From Lepidostoma basale (lineage: Eukaryota; Arthropoda; Insecta; Trichoptera; Lepidostomatidae): DNA of 64,000 nt. The stretch is from assembly GCA_022606425.2 (NCBI GenBank), contig JAHDVF020000843.1, forward strand, positions 1-64,000, written 5' to 3'. The notes under the pieces are model-generated. The model did no database searches and was not told where the DNA came from. It saw only the letters and a program-made list of their open reading frames with translations. Positions within the stretch are counted from its first letter, which is position 1; every line of letters begins with the position of its first letter. Shown piece after piece: positions 53,186-64,000 of the stretch. A program made the translations under genes and the position numbers.

Positions 53186-54169
53186 ATCTATTTTTCGTCA
53201 TCGGGAGTTAAAAAAAATTACATTGAAAGTTAAAACTAAAAGTGATAACGATTGTACAGTGAACCAAGTTTTTAAAATGGTAGAAAATCTTCGGCTTTCG
53301 TGAATATTTCGTAGGTTAAACATGGAAGGTCCCACCACATACCCGAGGCTTTTATAGGACGCAGCGGTGCCTTTTCGTCAGCCTCACTCGTACACTTCCT
53401 AGGCCTGTCCGTCGTCCTTCCGGAACATACATTTAAAAATTCAAAAAGGAATAGAGAAAACTAATTTAAAGATTAATTATGACATTATAAAATCGTGAAA
53501 TTCGTATAATATTAAATTATTAACAGAGAGAAAATGATTTTATGATATTTTTAGGGTTGCATCTGATTTTTAAAATTGAATTGTGTTAGTTCCATTAGTT
53601 TTCTTCTTGAATTTAGAACATTCCCATTTGAATTCGGAATCCCGCCGTGACGCGCGCAGACGTCACGCCCGGGAGCGTCCGCGTCTGTTTGTAAAACGGG
53701 TAGGTACCCACTTGTAAATAAATATATTCGTTTTAATGTGTGTATAGTTTTATTTCGGTCTATAATGATTTTGTTTGGACTGGTGAAGTGTTTAATCTCC
53801 TCCCAGAATACTACGAAATGCGTCACGCAAAGACAACCAATTAATTATGTCTGGTTTTAATTAACTTTTGCGTGTTGATTGCGTCACGTTGAATTGCTCA
53901 CTCGATTTAAAAAATTCTTCGTCGTGTTCCTCTCCTGTCGGAGGTTGGACAGCATCATAGCTATTTCTACCCCTAAACAGGGATGTTGCAACTGAACCAA
54001 TCTTTAAGGTTTTCTAGCCAGGATTTTCTTCTTCTCCCGACTCATTAATTTAACCTTGTACTCGTATAACAATACTATAAACTGGTCGAAGCCATAAACC
54101 TCACTGGAATAAAATTTAATATATATTATAAAGAAAATTGAATCATGCCTCTGTACAACGGAAAAGAGT
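53186..54169. other. mostly unassigned
   Basis: 53320-53405 is an inverted relative of 63800-63895 (CCCACCACATACCCGAGGCT). 53630-53700 is GC-rich with GACGTCACG. No recognised genes. Confidence 0.4.
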
Positions 54170-54565
54170 CTCGTATGGAATGTTGAAACCACAGTGCTTT
54201 AGTCTTTCTAGTGTCGTGTGTAAAGATTATGACAGAATTTTAATAGAAAGAGTAAGAAAGGTGACGAGTGATAAAGTTTGGGTTTTGCAAGGTGCCTTTA
54301 TGAATGGCAGAGAATTTAATCAAATTTTTGCACTTTTTTTTGACAGAGTAGCTTCTGGCGATTTGCAAAAAGCATATGATTGCGTAAATAGAGTTAAGTT
54401 GTGGAAAATTTGGTCAGTTTTGTGACTATTCCATATTCAGACAATATTTTCCATATGAGGGGTTGCGTGATGTGCCAGTCGTTATTTATAATCTATATAT
54501 GGAAAAGTGTTAGAAATAACTGAAAGGGTTGGATGCAGGTGCCAAAATGAGCGGAGTATCGATAA
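54170..54565 (+). pseudogene. RT domain fragment of a family C-like LINE
   Basis: Reads VVCKDYDRILIERVRKVTSD, VWVLQGAFMNGREFNQIFAL, SGDLQKAYDCVNRVKLWKI, then a stop, RGCVMCQSLFIIYMEKC and GLDAGAKMSGVS. These are RT fingers/palm blocks just upstream of the YADD region held by the 46.5-47.5 kb copy. Confidence 0.7.
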
Positions 54566-54593
54566 GCTTCGGATGAAATTATATTTTATTGGT

Positions 54594-54750
54594 ATGATAC
54601 GTTTTGCCTAGCAAAGGCATTATCAATTCTCCTCACGTGTGCATACTGGTATCTTCTCCCTTGCCTTCCTCAGCTATCGACATCCTCGACCTCGCATTTC
54701 TCCCTTAATTGACATTTGATAATGCCTTAGCTTAGGCAAAACATGTCATT
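54594..54750. repeat. PLE-like foldback
   Basis: ATGATACGTTTTGCCTAGCA (54594 on) and its imperfect inverse ending GGCAAAACATGTCAT (to 54750). About 35-bp arms around an ~85-bp spacer. Confidence 0.7.
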
Positions 54751-54765
54751 CCCATGACATATAAC

Positions 54766-55124
54766 TTGTATAAAACAAGCATTTCAATACATATTGATTA
54801 TTTAATTCTGAATAATCTTAATTCTGATTGGTGATCCGATTGTTTACAGAGATTACGGGGTATCCTTTAACTGACTTGTTTGGTAATTATTTAAATGTTT
54901 GTTTTTAAATTGGTTAAGTTTTAATCCTTAAGTTGGAAAAATGTTTTTCATATGATTAGGCTATCTTTTAAGCAGGAAATTTTTTGTAGCATTCTCTCTG
55001 TTTAAATGGGTTAATTGTATTTTTTACTATTTATTTAGAGATATGTGATATCTAAATGCCCCCCTTTAGAAATGCTCAGTATTAGTATGACATTGTGAAG
55101 CTAAATATATAATATTAAGTACAC
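54766..55124. other. unassigned AT-rich sequence
   Basis: Nothing recognised. Confidence 0.4.
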
Positions 55125-55550
55125 TTATTTTATTAATAAACACAAAAGTCCGGATCGTCCATGTCAACATGTGCAACATCGAAAAAAACATTATGTGCTA
55201 AATTTAAAAAAAAAGGTGGATTCGTGGAACATAAATTAAATAGACAATATGTGAACCATCTAAAAAGAACATTTTGTGTTAAATTATTTTTATTTTGTTA
55301 TTTTATTTTAAATCATTGTATTTTATATTATTTGTTTTAGATTTATTTTGTGGGTGTTGCACGATCGAAGTGTGCGCGGGAGATGCCTATTGGTGGCGAT
55401 GAGGTTCGCAACCCATCACACCGCGTCTCCCGCGGAGCGAAAAGAGAAGGATGGAGTGCCGCATCAGTAAAAGTGTGACAGTCCATTCTTTCTGCCTACC
55501 CTTTCGGGGAGACGGCGTGATGGTTAGTTAGTTAGTTCGTTAGTTAAGTT
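55125..55550 (+). mobile_element. SINE-L copy 5
   Basis: ACAAAAGTCCGGATCGTCC, GTGGAACATAAATTAAATAG, GATGCCTATTGGTGGCGATG, GAGTGCCGCATCAGTAAAAG, CCCTTTCGGGGAGACGG, TTAG tail. Confidence 0.8.
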
Positions 55551-55855
55551 TTACATCATTGTTCAAGAAACAATAAAGTAAATTATTACGTTGAATAGAA
55601 TTTTTTTAAACCAGTAAAGGCACGTGCGTGGGTTTTTGTTTCTCTGGTTAGTACACATCCAATGTAGGTTGATAGGATGCATTTGGTTCTTGCCTACTCG
55701 CAAAATACTGACTCACTCACTGCCTATCGCAGTTTTATCTACTGCGAGTTAGGATACGCTCGGCACTCACTTCGGTCTTTATCGCATTTAAATACATGGA
55801 AAAAAAATATTTTCATTAAAAATAACGTACTAAAAAAACAGTCACACTTGCATCT
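55551..55855. other. unassigned
   Basis: No recognised element. A small CGCAGT/ACTGCG stem lies near 55728-55748. Confidence 0.35.
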
Positions 55856-56395
55856 CTTGCATTCTCTGATGGTGGGAGTGCAGAAAAAAAGTCTGCGCTT
55901 TCTTTACCTCAGGGAGCGTGGTTATTACCCGTGGCTCTTTCCGACTGAATTTTTGCTAGGTATACTAAGCTACCAATCATTGGAGAGAAGGAGGAATATT
56001 CACTTGGGAGTTCACTTCTTTCAGCTGATAGGCGGCCGTATACAGAACTCGGATGTCCCGAGTGATGTAGGTCTATTTGTCCATCTTCGTCAAAGACAGC
56101 ACAGATTGTTTTATTTGCCGCGCTGCAGAACCAACCCGCCAATGGTTATGCCTGTGGATAGGGCAATCTTATTGCTTAATCGGATCGCCTCGGAGGTCGA
56201 CATATTTCGTGATAGTGTGAGTTGCCTCAGGGATGCAATATCAATGTTATAATTTTTTCTTATTCTTAAGCTTAATTTTTTTATGCTTCTATTTTTTTAA
56301 TGTAATTGCAAACGATCTGGAATTGTATGTCTGTAATGTTTGTGATTTTTATCAAAATAAATTAAATGAAAAAAAAATGAAATGAAATTAAACAA
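55856..56395 (+). mobile_element. jockey-like LINE tail (family B)
   Basis: LMVGVQKKSLRFLYLRERGY, YPWLFPTEFLLGILSYQSLE, a 9-codon deletion (LFVHLRQRQH in place of LFVPDNYLRQRQH or similar), NPPMVMPVDRAILLLNRIAS. Tail AAATGAAA. Confidence 0.75.
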
Positions 56396-56424
56396 GCCAA
56401 CAACGTCTATAGTTCACGTATTGC

Positions 56425-56565
56425 CTATATCCGTCTACACCTTGACGAAGGCTTCCTCCATCTGCTTCTAGGTCTCTTGATCTTGGGCAACAAGCATCCA
56501 CGACGTACTGGCGGTCTCTTTAATGTCGTCCCTCCATCGAAGCTTAGGGCACAGGCTTGACTTGG
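56425..56565 (-). mobile_element. RTE-like LINE tail (family D), decayed
   Basis: Minus reads LCPKLRWRDDIKETASTSWM, LVAQDQET-stop-KQMEEAFVKV. Confidence 0.6.
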
Positions 56566-56779
56566 GGATACAAAAGTTGGAGCATCGTCTTCAAAAGTGT
56601 TTAGACAGAAACGGCGATTATGTAGAAAAATAGAGTAAGTTTTAAGCTTTAAAATGATGCATAATGCTAAGGAAAACAATGAAACTGTATATTTAAAAAA
56701 AATATGCAAACCTTATTTTACGAATAACCCTAGTATAACGTTTGAAAAAAAAATCGATTACTGCCGAAAAATTGTTTTG

Positions 56780-56935
56780 TTTGATTCTCGTGACATGTGA
56801 TAGTTACCTTATCTATCACCCGACCAATCTGTCGATGCCAGCGAGCCTGGCGAAACCGGTCGCTGTCGAAATAAAGACAAAAGTGGAAGTAGTTAGAAAA
56901 AACATCGTTTTATTTAATTATTATTTTAAATGACA
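56780..56935 (+). mobile_element. SINE-T end joined to a PLE-like end
   Basis: 56780-56818 is a reversed SINE-T piece. 56820-56935 is CTGTCGATGCCAGCGAGCCT, GGCGAAACCGGTCGCTGTC, AATAAAGACAAAAGTGGAAG. Stem II (GCCAG/CTGGC) and a 7-bp outer pair GACCAAT-type/ACCGGTC can form. Confidence 0.6.
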
Positions 56936-56994
56936 ATTTGAATAATTTCTTCAATATTATTTTTAAGTTCTTGCTGGTTAAGTGCCTAATTACA

Positions 56995-57452
56995 GCTAAT
57001 TTAAAAAACGGTGGATACGCGTAACATAAATTAAATAAACACAAAAGTCCAGATCGTCCATGTCAACATGTGCAACATCGAAAAAAAACATAATGTGTTA
57101 TTACATTATGTGCTAAATTAAAATACGGTGGATGCGTGGAACATAAATTAAATAGACAATATGTGCACCATCTAAAAATAGCATTTTGTGTTAAATTATT
57201 TTTATTTTGTTATTTTATTTTATATCATTGTATTTTATATTATTTGTTTTAGATTTATTTTGTGGGTGTTGGACGATCGAAGTGTGCGCAGGAGATGCCT
57301 ATTGGTGGCGATGAGGTTCGCAACCCATCACACCGCGTCTCCCGCGGGGCGAAAAGAGAAGGATGGAGTGCCGCATCAGTAAAAGTGTGACAGTCCATTC
57401 TTTCTGCCTACCCTTTCGGGGAGACGGCGTGATGGTTAGTTAGTTAGTTATT
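56995..57452 (+). mobile_element. SINE-L copy 6, full-length-like
   Basis: Same layout as 24511-24950, ending CCCTTTCGGGGAGACGGCG, TGATGGTTAGTTAGTTAG. Confidence 0.8.
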
Positions 57453-57499
57453 TAAAATGAACTTCCATCAAGAGATTTCAGTAAAATCATTTGATTAAT

Positions 57500-57838
57500 T
57501 TAATATGGAGTTTTATATCATTGTTCAGGAAACAATAAATGACATAGTATCGATGATACAATGGTGGAAACAACACAACACGGTCATGAAATGAATCAAT
57601 ACACACTCTGCGATGACACAATTGGCTAAATTAACCGATACACGCCGATATCAGTGATTGCTGGATATTTATAACCAGGCGTGAAACAGGCGAGGAGGAT
57701 TCCACACTGCTAAGGTCATATTTAAATAAAGAACACATTATTCTAATTTCAAAACCTCTTCAAGTTATTCAGTCCAACAATTTGAGATGTTGCTCTTATT
57801 TACATGATACCTGCGGACCCTACAACGTTTCGCTATAG
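57500..57838 (+). mobile_element. possible solo LTR or unassigned
   Basis: Has TATTTAAATAAAGAACAC (poly-A signal) and an end in CCAACA. LTR-like by composition only; the other boundary is not defined. Confidence 0.25.
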
Positions 57839-58322
57839 CTAACTAACTAACATACCATCACGCCGTCTCCCCGAAGGGGTAGGCAGAAAGCATGGACTGC
57901 CACACTTTTCTTTCCTGACATATTTCTCTCGCTTCCTCAACATTCATACATCGTGTCATGCACGCGCGTCGATTTCTCTGACTCCTCACATGACCGACAT
58001 TAAATATTTGATTTATTTGATCGTGCTACGTTTTCCTCGGTCTTCCTCTATTTCTGGTTCCATTTACATCATTAACATATATTTTTTTTACCATTCTTTC
58101 TTCATTTATTCTTTCCATATGTCTAAACCATCTTAATGATCCTTTCATTATTTTGTTCATGACACCATCATTCGCCTCGCATTCACTTCTTATATTTTCA
58201 TTCGACACACTATCATACACAGAGTATCCACACATTCGTCTAAGAGATCTCATTTCTACTGCATTTATTCTACTTTCATCCTTTTTTTGTCAGTTCCATG
58301 CTTCGCTTCCATACATAAGGGT
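57839..58322 (-). mobile_element. family C LINE tail
   Basis: CTAACTAACTAACATACC tail, UUCG hairpin, NRGRPRKTXHDQIN region, MKGSLRWFRHMERINEERMV, MRSLRRMCGYSVYDSV. One base change turns the CACG of KTWHDQ into a stop-free variant. Confidence 0.75.
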
Positions 58323-58374
58323 CGAGAATTTGAATATAGAATATACAAACAATAACAAACCAAACCAGAATAAC

Positions 58375-58630
58375 AAAAAGGATCATTTGGCCATATGGAA
58401 CGAATGGACGAGAGAAGAATGGTTAAAGAGAAGCCGTGGGAAATCAAGGAAAGCATGGCATGACCACATTAATCAAATACTTAAAGGCGGCCACATTCGA
58501 AATCGGAAAAATCGAACGGGCGTGCATGTAACGATGTATGAATGTAGAGGAATCTAGAGAGTTATGTCAGGATAGATCAGTATGGCGGTCCATCTTCTCT
58601 TACTACCCCTCCGGGGAAACGGCGTGAGAA
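58375..58630 (+). mobile_element. family C LINE tail
   Basis: HLAIWNEWTREEWLK (frame-shifted), SRGKSRKAWHDHINQILKGG, and terminal UCCG hairpin CCCCTCCGGGG. Tail lost. Confidence 0.6.
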
Positions 58631-58639
58631 AGAGAAGAA

Positions 58640-58940
58640 AACAACTACGGAATCACATTTCAAACAATGATTCCTACATACGTAAGAAGAATAGCCGTTA
58701 GAGCTGAACCTCTGTAGGCCAGAAGATCCGAGTCCAAGTCCAGCATAAATAATTATACTCTTGGCATGACCAAATTAATCAAATTTTAAAGGTTGGTCCT
58801 GTTAGAAGTCGGAGGAATCGACGTGCGTGTATGACTCTTTGTATGAATGTGGAGGAACCTAGATAGGTTTGCCAGGATAGAGTAGTGTGGCGGTCCATTC
58901 TCTCTGCCTGGGGAAACGGCGTGATGGTGTGTTTGTTTGT
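58640..58940 (+). mobile_element. repeat G piece and family C LINE terminal fragment
   Basis: 58640-58750 is repeat G. 58765-58940 is a LINE end with a deleted hairpin and GTGTGTTTGTTTGTTTA tail. Confidence 0.55.
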
Positions 58941-59029
58941 TTAAAAAACCTTTCTCGGTACTTTCAAGTCTGGGTCTCCGGAGACGGAATCTATCAATAC
59001 CTCTCGACAAATAGCCATATATTTCATAA

Positions 59030-60003
59030 CTATATGCTGTTCATCCTCTGTTACTTCACATGGACTAATTCGGTGAAATTAGAGAGCTCGAAACAGTATA
59101 TGAACATCGATGTTCAAATTTTCGGCGAGTTTCTCCCGTTGCTCTCTAAAGAGGAAGGTTGGCATTGAGGAAAGATTGGTCCATATCATTTAATGAGTAA
59201 TGTTAGCGTCTTTGCCCGATGACAGCCCACCGTTACCAAACTCCTTTGGTACATCAAAATACTGCGACTCCAGCTCTATTATTCCTTGCACTACTCCAAC
59301 TTCATCTCTTTGACCGACTAACCACGACCTAAATTATTACCATCTTCCTTATAAATAATGACCCTTTACCACCAAGTTATCCACCATCATTCAGTCCTTT
59401 ATTATTATTATTATTATTATTATTATGATTTGTATTTAAAGTGCGCCGTTTTGTAAAATCAATTACTCCAAGGGCGCACTAGGAAATGACTGGCCGAACA
59501 GTACAGTCTTCAGAAGTTTCTTAAATTTAACGTCACTATCCTCGTACTTAATACTAACATGGAGGCTATTCCACGCCAACGGACCCGCAACGCTGAAAGC
59601 ACGATCATAGAAACATGCTTTATTGGCTCTGACTGGAATTGCTATTTTGTTTGCACTTGTTTCTACTGATCGGAGTGAACGTTGCCTTTCCGTTGGCATG
59701 GGTGTCACGCAGAGGTCCGATATATACGCTGGCGCTCTCTGGTGTCGAGCCTTAAACACTGTCAAACACAATTTATACTTTACCCCTCCCGCAATCAATG
59801 CGGACAAAAAAAAATCCTCCCCGATAGCCCACTACGTACTCCGCCAAACAAAATGGTCTCACGCAGGACGCTTCTCCTACCCCAACTCCATCCAGGCAAT
59901 GCTCCTCTTATCTTCCCCTCGGGAACAGACTTTTTTTTTATAAATACAATCCCAACCCTAACTGGTCTTCCATTCCTCTGTAAGCCAGAAGATCCAAGTC
60001 CAA
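59030..60003 (-). repeat. dispersed repeat G, longest uninterrupted copy
   Basis: Collinear in reverse with 9485-11760. It lacks the jockey-like LINE (9677-10470) and the piggyBac-type MITE (one TTAA at 59190-59193), but has its own CR1-like insertion at 59401-59783. Confidence 0.7.
59401..59783 (-). mobile_element. CR1/L2-like LINE tail in repeat G
   Basis: AAT tail on the left. Reads VKYKLCLTVFKARHQRAPAY, ISDLCVTPMPTERQRSLRSV, FYDRAFSVAGPLAWNSLHVS. CTTTA flanks both sides (5 bp). More diverged than other family A copies. Confidence 0.75.
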
Positions 60004-60045
60004 GTCCTCTCTACCTACCCTTTCGGGAAAACGGCGTTATGGTTT

Positions 60046-60358
60046 ATTCATTATTTATCACTTATTTCTAAAATTTCCTTAAATAAAGTTTTCGTTCTTT
60101 CAACATGTAAAATAATGAAATTCCTCATTGTAATTTATGTGTCGTATCTACATTACGTGATGGGCCAACAGCCAAAAATATTATCTTGTTCCCTGATGCG
60201 TCAGAATTGCGATTCGCTAGATTCTATACAGCGAATGTTCCTTGCTTTCCTGCACTTTTGTTATTCATATTCTCTTTGCATTCTCGTTTTGCTGTAGCAA
60301 TTTTTGTGTTTCAAGATTTAAGAATCGTCCCCTTTTTTGTTGGAGTACACATTTTTTC
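60046..60358. other. unassigned
   Basis: A 60-codon hydrophobic frame (60115-60297) has no recognised family. Likely chance. Confidence 0.35.
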
Positions 60359-60362
60359 TTAA

Positions 60363-61121
60363 CCGTCGCGTTGCCATGTGGTCAATTGAGTTTCCACTGC
60401 CAATTTAAAGTTGATTTTCTTAAAACCTATGGACCCTAATATTATAAAAAAAATTGTAATCCTCCATTGAAGTGTTCTCAATATTTCGTAATAAAAAAAA
60501 GCAAAAAATTACTTCCTTCATCCCAAAAAAAATATTTTTTAAGACTGCCCTCACCTTCATTCGTGTTAAGGTAGAATTTGTTTTGCTAATATTTACAACT
60601 TTATCAAAAGTGACAAATACTTACTCGCTGTTTTGAACATATTATAAATTATATCTTTGACCTTTTCAATAGGTACGTAATAATACCGACTGGATGAAAA
60701 CGCACCACGTAACTTAATAATATCAGAACTGTGAAAATATTAACACTTTACCAAAAGGGACAAATATTAATACGTACTCGTTGTCTTGAACGTACTATAC
60801 ATTTTGCCTAGGTGCCTTTATCCTCGCCCCGCCACAGACAAGTTTCGACCCGACCCGACCCGATGTTCAGTCAGCCGTATGCTGTGACGCATTACATATC
60901 AGAAATCGCATGGTTCCAGAAAAAATTAATAATGATATGTTTTTCAAATAATCCATGTATGTTATAGATATCGATCTATTCCTAATGAAATTCCCTACAA
61001 GATGACATAAATTAAATTTTGATTCATCTAGTCATATGCTTGATATTTAGATAAAGTTAGCGGTAAACTGAACTTACCACATGGGAGCAAGCGTTTTGTT
61101 TTGAACACGGTACGTTAAGGG
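60363..61121. mobile_element. piggyBac-type MITE, copy 3
   Basis: TTAA at 60359-60362 and 61122-61125. Ends as in copies 1 and 2. The GC-rich palindrome is replaced by CGACCCGACCCGACCCGA. Confidence 0.85.
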
Positions 61122-61185
61122 TTAAGGGCAATGCAGTATCTGCTATTAGAATCATAATGTTATGTTTTTCTACAGTGGAATTGAA

Positions 61186-61525
<340 letters not shown>

Positions 61526-61589
61526 ATATATATACATTTTTGTAACGCAACACTTTATTTTTAAATACAAATAAAATTAATCCCTTTTT

Positions 61590-61735
61590 TTGTTTTGAAT
61601 GTATACAAATACTTGTAGACAAATACTGGATTTTACGCATTGCGGGATTCGACAGCGATCGGTTTCGCCAGGCTCACTGGCATCGACAGACTGGTCAGGT
61701 GATAGATAAGCTACCCATCACGTGTCACGAGAATC
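61590..61735. mobile_element. mosaic of three repeat ends
   Basis: 61597-61650 matches 20858-20910 (GACAAATACTGGATTTTAC). 61655-61700 is a reversed PLE-like end. 61700-61735 is a SINE-T end. Confidence 0.6.
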
Positions 61736-61737
61736 AA

Positions 61738-62385
61738 TATTCAATTCAATTTATTTTTTAAATCATAAACATTACAGTAGGAATATAACCAAGGCGCTTA
61801 TGACTATACAGGTAGGTAAAAAAAAAAAACTATTTTAAACAGTAAATACAATAAAGAAATTTAAAAATAGACAAAAACACAAAAAACACGAGATAATTAA
61901 AAAATAAAGACCAAATAAATAATTAGAAACAATAAAAAGAACAACACATTATTTAAGAGATAGATGTTTTCTGAGGGAAGCCTCACTATCGTGGAAGATG
62001 TCCACATCCGAAGAGATGCGGTTTAGAAGGATTATTGCCCTGCCCACGGGCATAACTTTAGGTAAATTGGTTCTACACAGTGGCAGGTGAAATAATCTAT
62101 GTTGCCTTTGTCGCAGATAATTGTCAGGAACAAACAAAGTCAAGTCATTCAAAATATCCGAATTATGTATTCGACCACGAATCAGTTGAAAAAAATGAAC
62201 ACCCAAATGGATAGTTCGTCTAATTTCCAATGATTGGTAGTCCAGCATACCCAGCAAGAAATCAGTTGGGTACAGCCAGGGGTAATAACCGTTATCTTTG
62301 AGGTACAAAAAACGTAAAAACCTTTTTTGTACCTTTTCAATCAACAGGCAATATTTATTTTCACGTGGTGCCCACACCAGCAATA
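61738..62385 (-). mobile_element. jockey-like LINE tail (family B)
   Basis: CAATTCAATTTATTTTTTAA tail. The frame 61949-62449 reads KYCLLIEKVQKRFLRFLYLK, DNGYYPWLYPTDFLLGMLDY, YLRQRQHRLFHLPLCRTNLP and VGRAIILLNRISSDVDIFHD. Open over the LINE part; its first codons come from a SINE-T piece. Confidence 0.75.
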
Positions 62386-62456
62386 TGATTGCTATACCCT
62401 TAACATCGATTTGGCTTGCGCTGTAATGATGTAAAGAGCGATTCAACAAAATAGTG
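62386..62456 (+). mobile_element. SINE-T tail fragment
   Basis: ACATCGATTTGGCTTGCGCT and GAGCGATTCAACAAAATAG. Confidence 0.6.
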
Positions 62457-62487
62457 GAATAATTTTTAAGTTTTTTAGTATCTCAAT

Positions 62488-62565
62488 AGAGACGAAGATG
62501 TAAATTGTTTTTTTGGAAACAGAATATGGTGGTCGAGGCGTTTACAGGACTTATGACCTGTCATA
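62488..62565 (+). mobile_element. TTAA-type foldback fragment
   Basis: TATCTCAATAGAGACGAAGA and ACAGGACTTATGACCTGTCA; the rest is lost. Confidence 0.6.
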
Positions 62566-62749
62566 CCAACCGTTTTTTTTTCAGGGTGAGGAGTTTCTTT
62601 GTCAGGGCGAGGGAGTTAACTAAACATAAAATCATTAGGGGAAAAAAAATCCGTAATGATCATGACTCACCGTTCTAATAATCTATTCGTCCTCGCGCAC
62701 AGTTTCTTCGACCCTTTTTTCCCCCCTCCGTTTTATATTTCTTTCTTCA

Positions 62750-62850
62750 TATGTTGTTCTCTGATTTTATGGCGAAGCTCCGGCGGGAGCGAAACCGGTT
62801 GGTGTTACCAAATAAAGTGGTTTATATACATAAAAGTGTATTATTATTTT
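62750..62850 (+). mobile_element. PLE-like end, second type
   Basis: CTGATTTTATGGCGAAGCTC, CGGCGGGAGCGAAACCGGTT, then AATAAAG. A CTCC/GGAG stem before GAAAC fits the same plan, with an altered first box. Confidence 0.5.
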
Positions 62851-63238
62851 ATTTCATAATGTCACATCACAAATTAAAAAGATTATAATAATATCAAATG
62901 ATGCATTTGTAATGTGATGTTCATTGATTGTATATATTAAATATGTATATATTAAAAATAATTATGACGTCACTCCGTAATTATTCTAATGGTTGCACTG
63001 CGTGCTCTTGTCATAATTAATATGTAAATGATTGCATTGACTGCAAGTGATTTTTTCCAACAAAACAATCTATTTGTCATTTTATATGAGTTCAAATAAA
63101 AAAATGGTAATTTATTCATAAGAAGTAATTGCAGCGTGAATGAAAACGTTATGAACAAAATAGTAATATTTTTAATATGAATGATTACGTGTGTTTTCCA
63201 GAAGATTTATTTTATTTTTAAGATAATTTAAGATTATA
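62851..63238. other. unassigned AT-rich sequence
   Basis: Nothing recognised. Part resembles the region right of the 50.9 kb PLE-like motif. Confidence 0.4.
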
Positions 63239-63900
63239 AGATCTTCGTGGCCGAGTGTTAAGTGCTTTAACTGTCACACCGAAGGTTCCGGGTTCGATTC
63301 CCGGCCAATAGTAGAATTCATGTGACAATAAAATAGCTATTGATTAGCTACCTGTATTCAAGATCTATTGGCCCCAAAACAGTGTCAAATGCCGTTCTCT
63401 GGACCATGGCAGGCGAAAAGCCAATTAGAGAACAAGTCGCTAGACGCAAATGTCAGTGGTTCGGTCACACTCTGAGACGGAACCCAGCCTGCATCGCTCA
63501 GGGCGCACTAGACTGGTCCCCTATAGGGGGAAAGAGGAAGCGAGGCAGACCTAGAGCCACCTGGAGAAGAGCCCTGCAGGACGAGGTTAAGGCAGCAGGC
63601 CTCACTTGGGATGATGTTAGGCATCAGGCATGCGATAGAGTCGGGTGGAGAAGTCTCATTGAGGTCCTATGCACCACGGAGGTGTGACAGGACAAGAAGA
63701 AGAAAGAAGAATATTAGCTACCTATCACAGATCATGCGAATCAATATTTTAGCTAAAAACAAATTGTACACAGTAATTGGGTTCAAACGACCTGTGGAGA
63801 ACAGGTCTAGGAATTGTATGAGCAAGCTGACTAAAGGGTGCCGCTGCGCCCTATAACAGCCTCGGGTATGTGGTGGGAACCTCTTCTATGTTGTATACAA
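63239..63900 (+). mobile_element. SINE-T copy interrupted by an RTE tail
   Basis: Head 63239-63300 with GTGGCCGAGTG (A box) and GGTTCGATTCC (B box), body to 63353, resuming at 63713 with ATTAGCTACCT and then AATATTTTAGCTAAAAAC and CAGTAATTGGGTTCAAACG. The extended end is shared, inverted, with 53320-53405. Confidence 0.75.
63354..63712 (+). mobile_element. RTE-like LINE tail (family I) in a SINE
   Basis: Bounded by ATTAGCTACCT at 63343-63353 and 63713-63723. Reads NAVLWTMAGEKPIREQVARR, CQWFGHTLRRNPACIAQGAL, RKRGRPRATWRRALQDEVKA and HQACDRVGWRSLIEVLC before TGA. GAAGAAG tail. Confidence 0.9.
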
Positions 63901-64000
63901 ATGTTTTATGTCTGAAATAATTTTATGATAGGCCATAAAATCAAGTACCATATTTTGCTCTGTTTTGTGAGATTGGAACGTTGAAAGGAATAGAAATTTG

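Overview
This window looks like a stretch of AT-rich, repeat-crowded animal nuclear DNA, most likely from an arthropod and probably an insect. The evidence is the transposon mix (several RTE-like, CR1/L2-like and jockey-like non-LTR families, mariner, hAT, piggyBac-type, Penelope-like ends and tRNA-derived SINEs) and a single host exon with spliceosomal signals. No species can be named from the sequence alone. There is no operon structure, CRISPR array, rRNA or intact tRNA gene. Almost every reading frame is a 5'-truncated or broken retrotransposon tail.

The one host-gene feature I can support is a GC-rich coding exon on the + strand (about 29123-29323, ATG at 29175, donor CAG|GTAAGG). It encodes the start of an EEIG1/FAM102-type protein (N-terminal NT-C2 domain). 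No second exon of that gene is seen downstream, so 29324-64000 is most simply a very large, transposon-filled first coding intron, and 1-29122 is upstream intron or intergenic DNA.

Layout. 1-2250: head-to-head and shuffled tails of CR1-like and jockey-like LINEs. 2251-3210: a TTAA-flanked foldback element. 3400-9290: LINE fragments plus a PLE-like foldback (7187-7360). 9290-11800: an unclassified dispersed repeat carrying a jockey-like tail and a piggyBac-type MITE. 12-15.6 kb: LINE and SINE fragments, one LINE tail with a clean 15-bp target duplication. 15.9-18.8 kb: mariner debris and a broken, unrecognised multi-domain gene. 19.9-23.6 kb: nested inverted-repeat elements. 24-29.1 kb: SINEs, a piggyBac-type MITE, an LTR-like block, a hairpin minisatellite, then a 53-bp tandem array next to the host exon. 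29.5-34.7 kb: mariner and LINE remnants. 34884-37953: a complete hAT element with an open transposase frame, terminal inverted repeats and an 8-bp duplication. 38-49 kb: LINE tails, including the longest RT-bearing copy (46548-47490). 49148-50436: a near full-length dead mariner. 50.5-51.4 kb: a SINE containing a PLE-like piece that contains an RTE tail. 52-63 kb: further PLE-like motifs, foldbacks, SINEs, LINE tails and a long AT microsatellite.

How the parts interact: the dominant LINE (called family C here, more than 30 fragments) ends in a short C(UNCG)G-type hairpin, a TGA stop and a (TTAG)n tail. A second, non-coding repeat (SINE-L, six copies) carries the same terminal segment, hairpin and tail, so it probably uses the LINE's reverse transcriptase. 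This shared 3' end, the hammerhead-like PLE motifs and the nested insertions with readable target duplications are the most interesting content.
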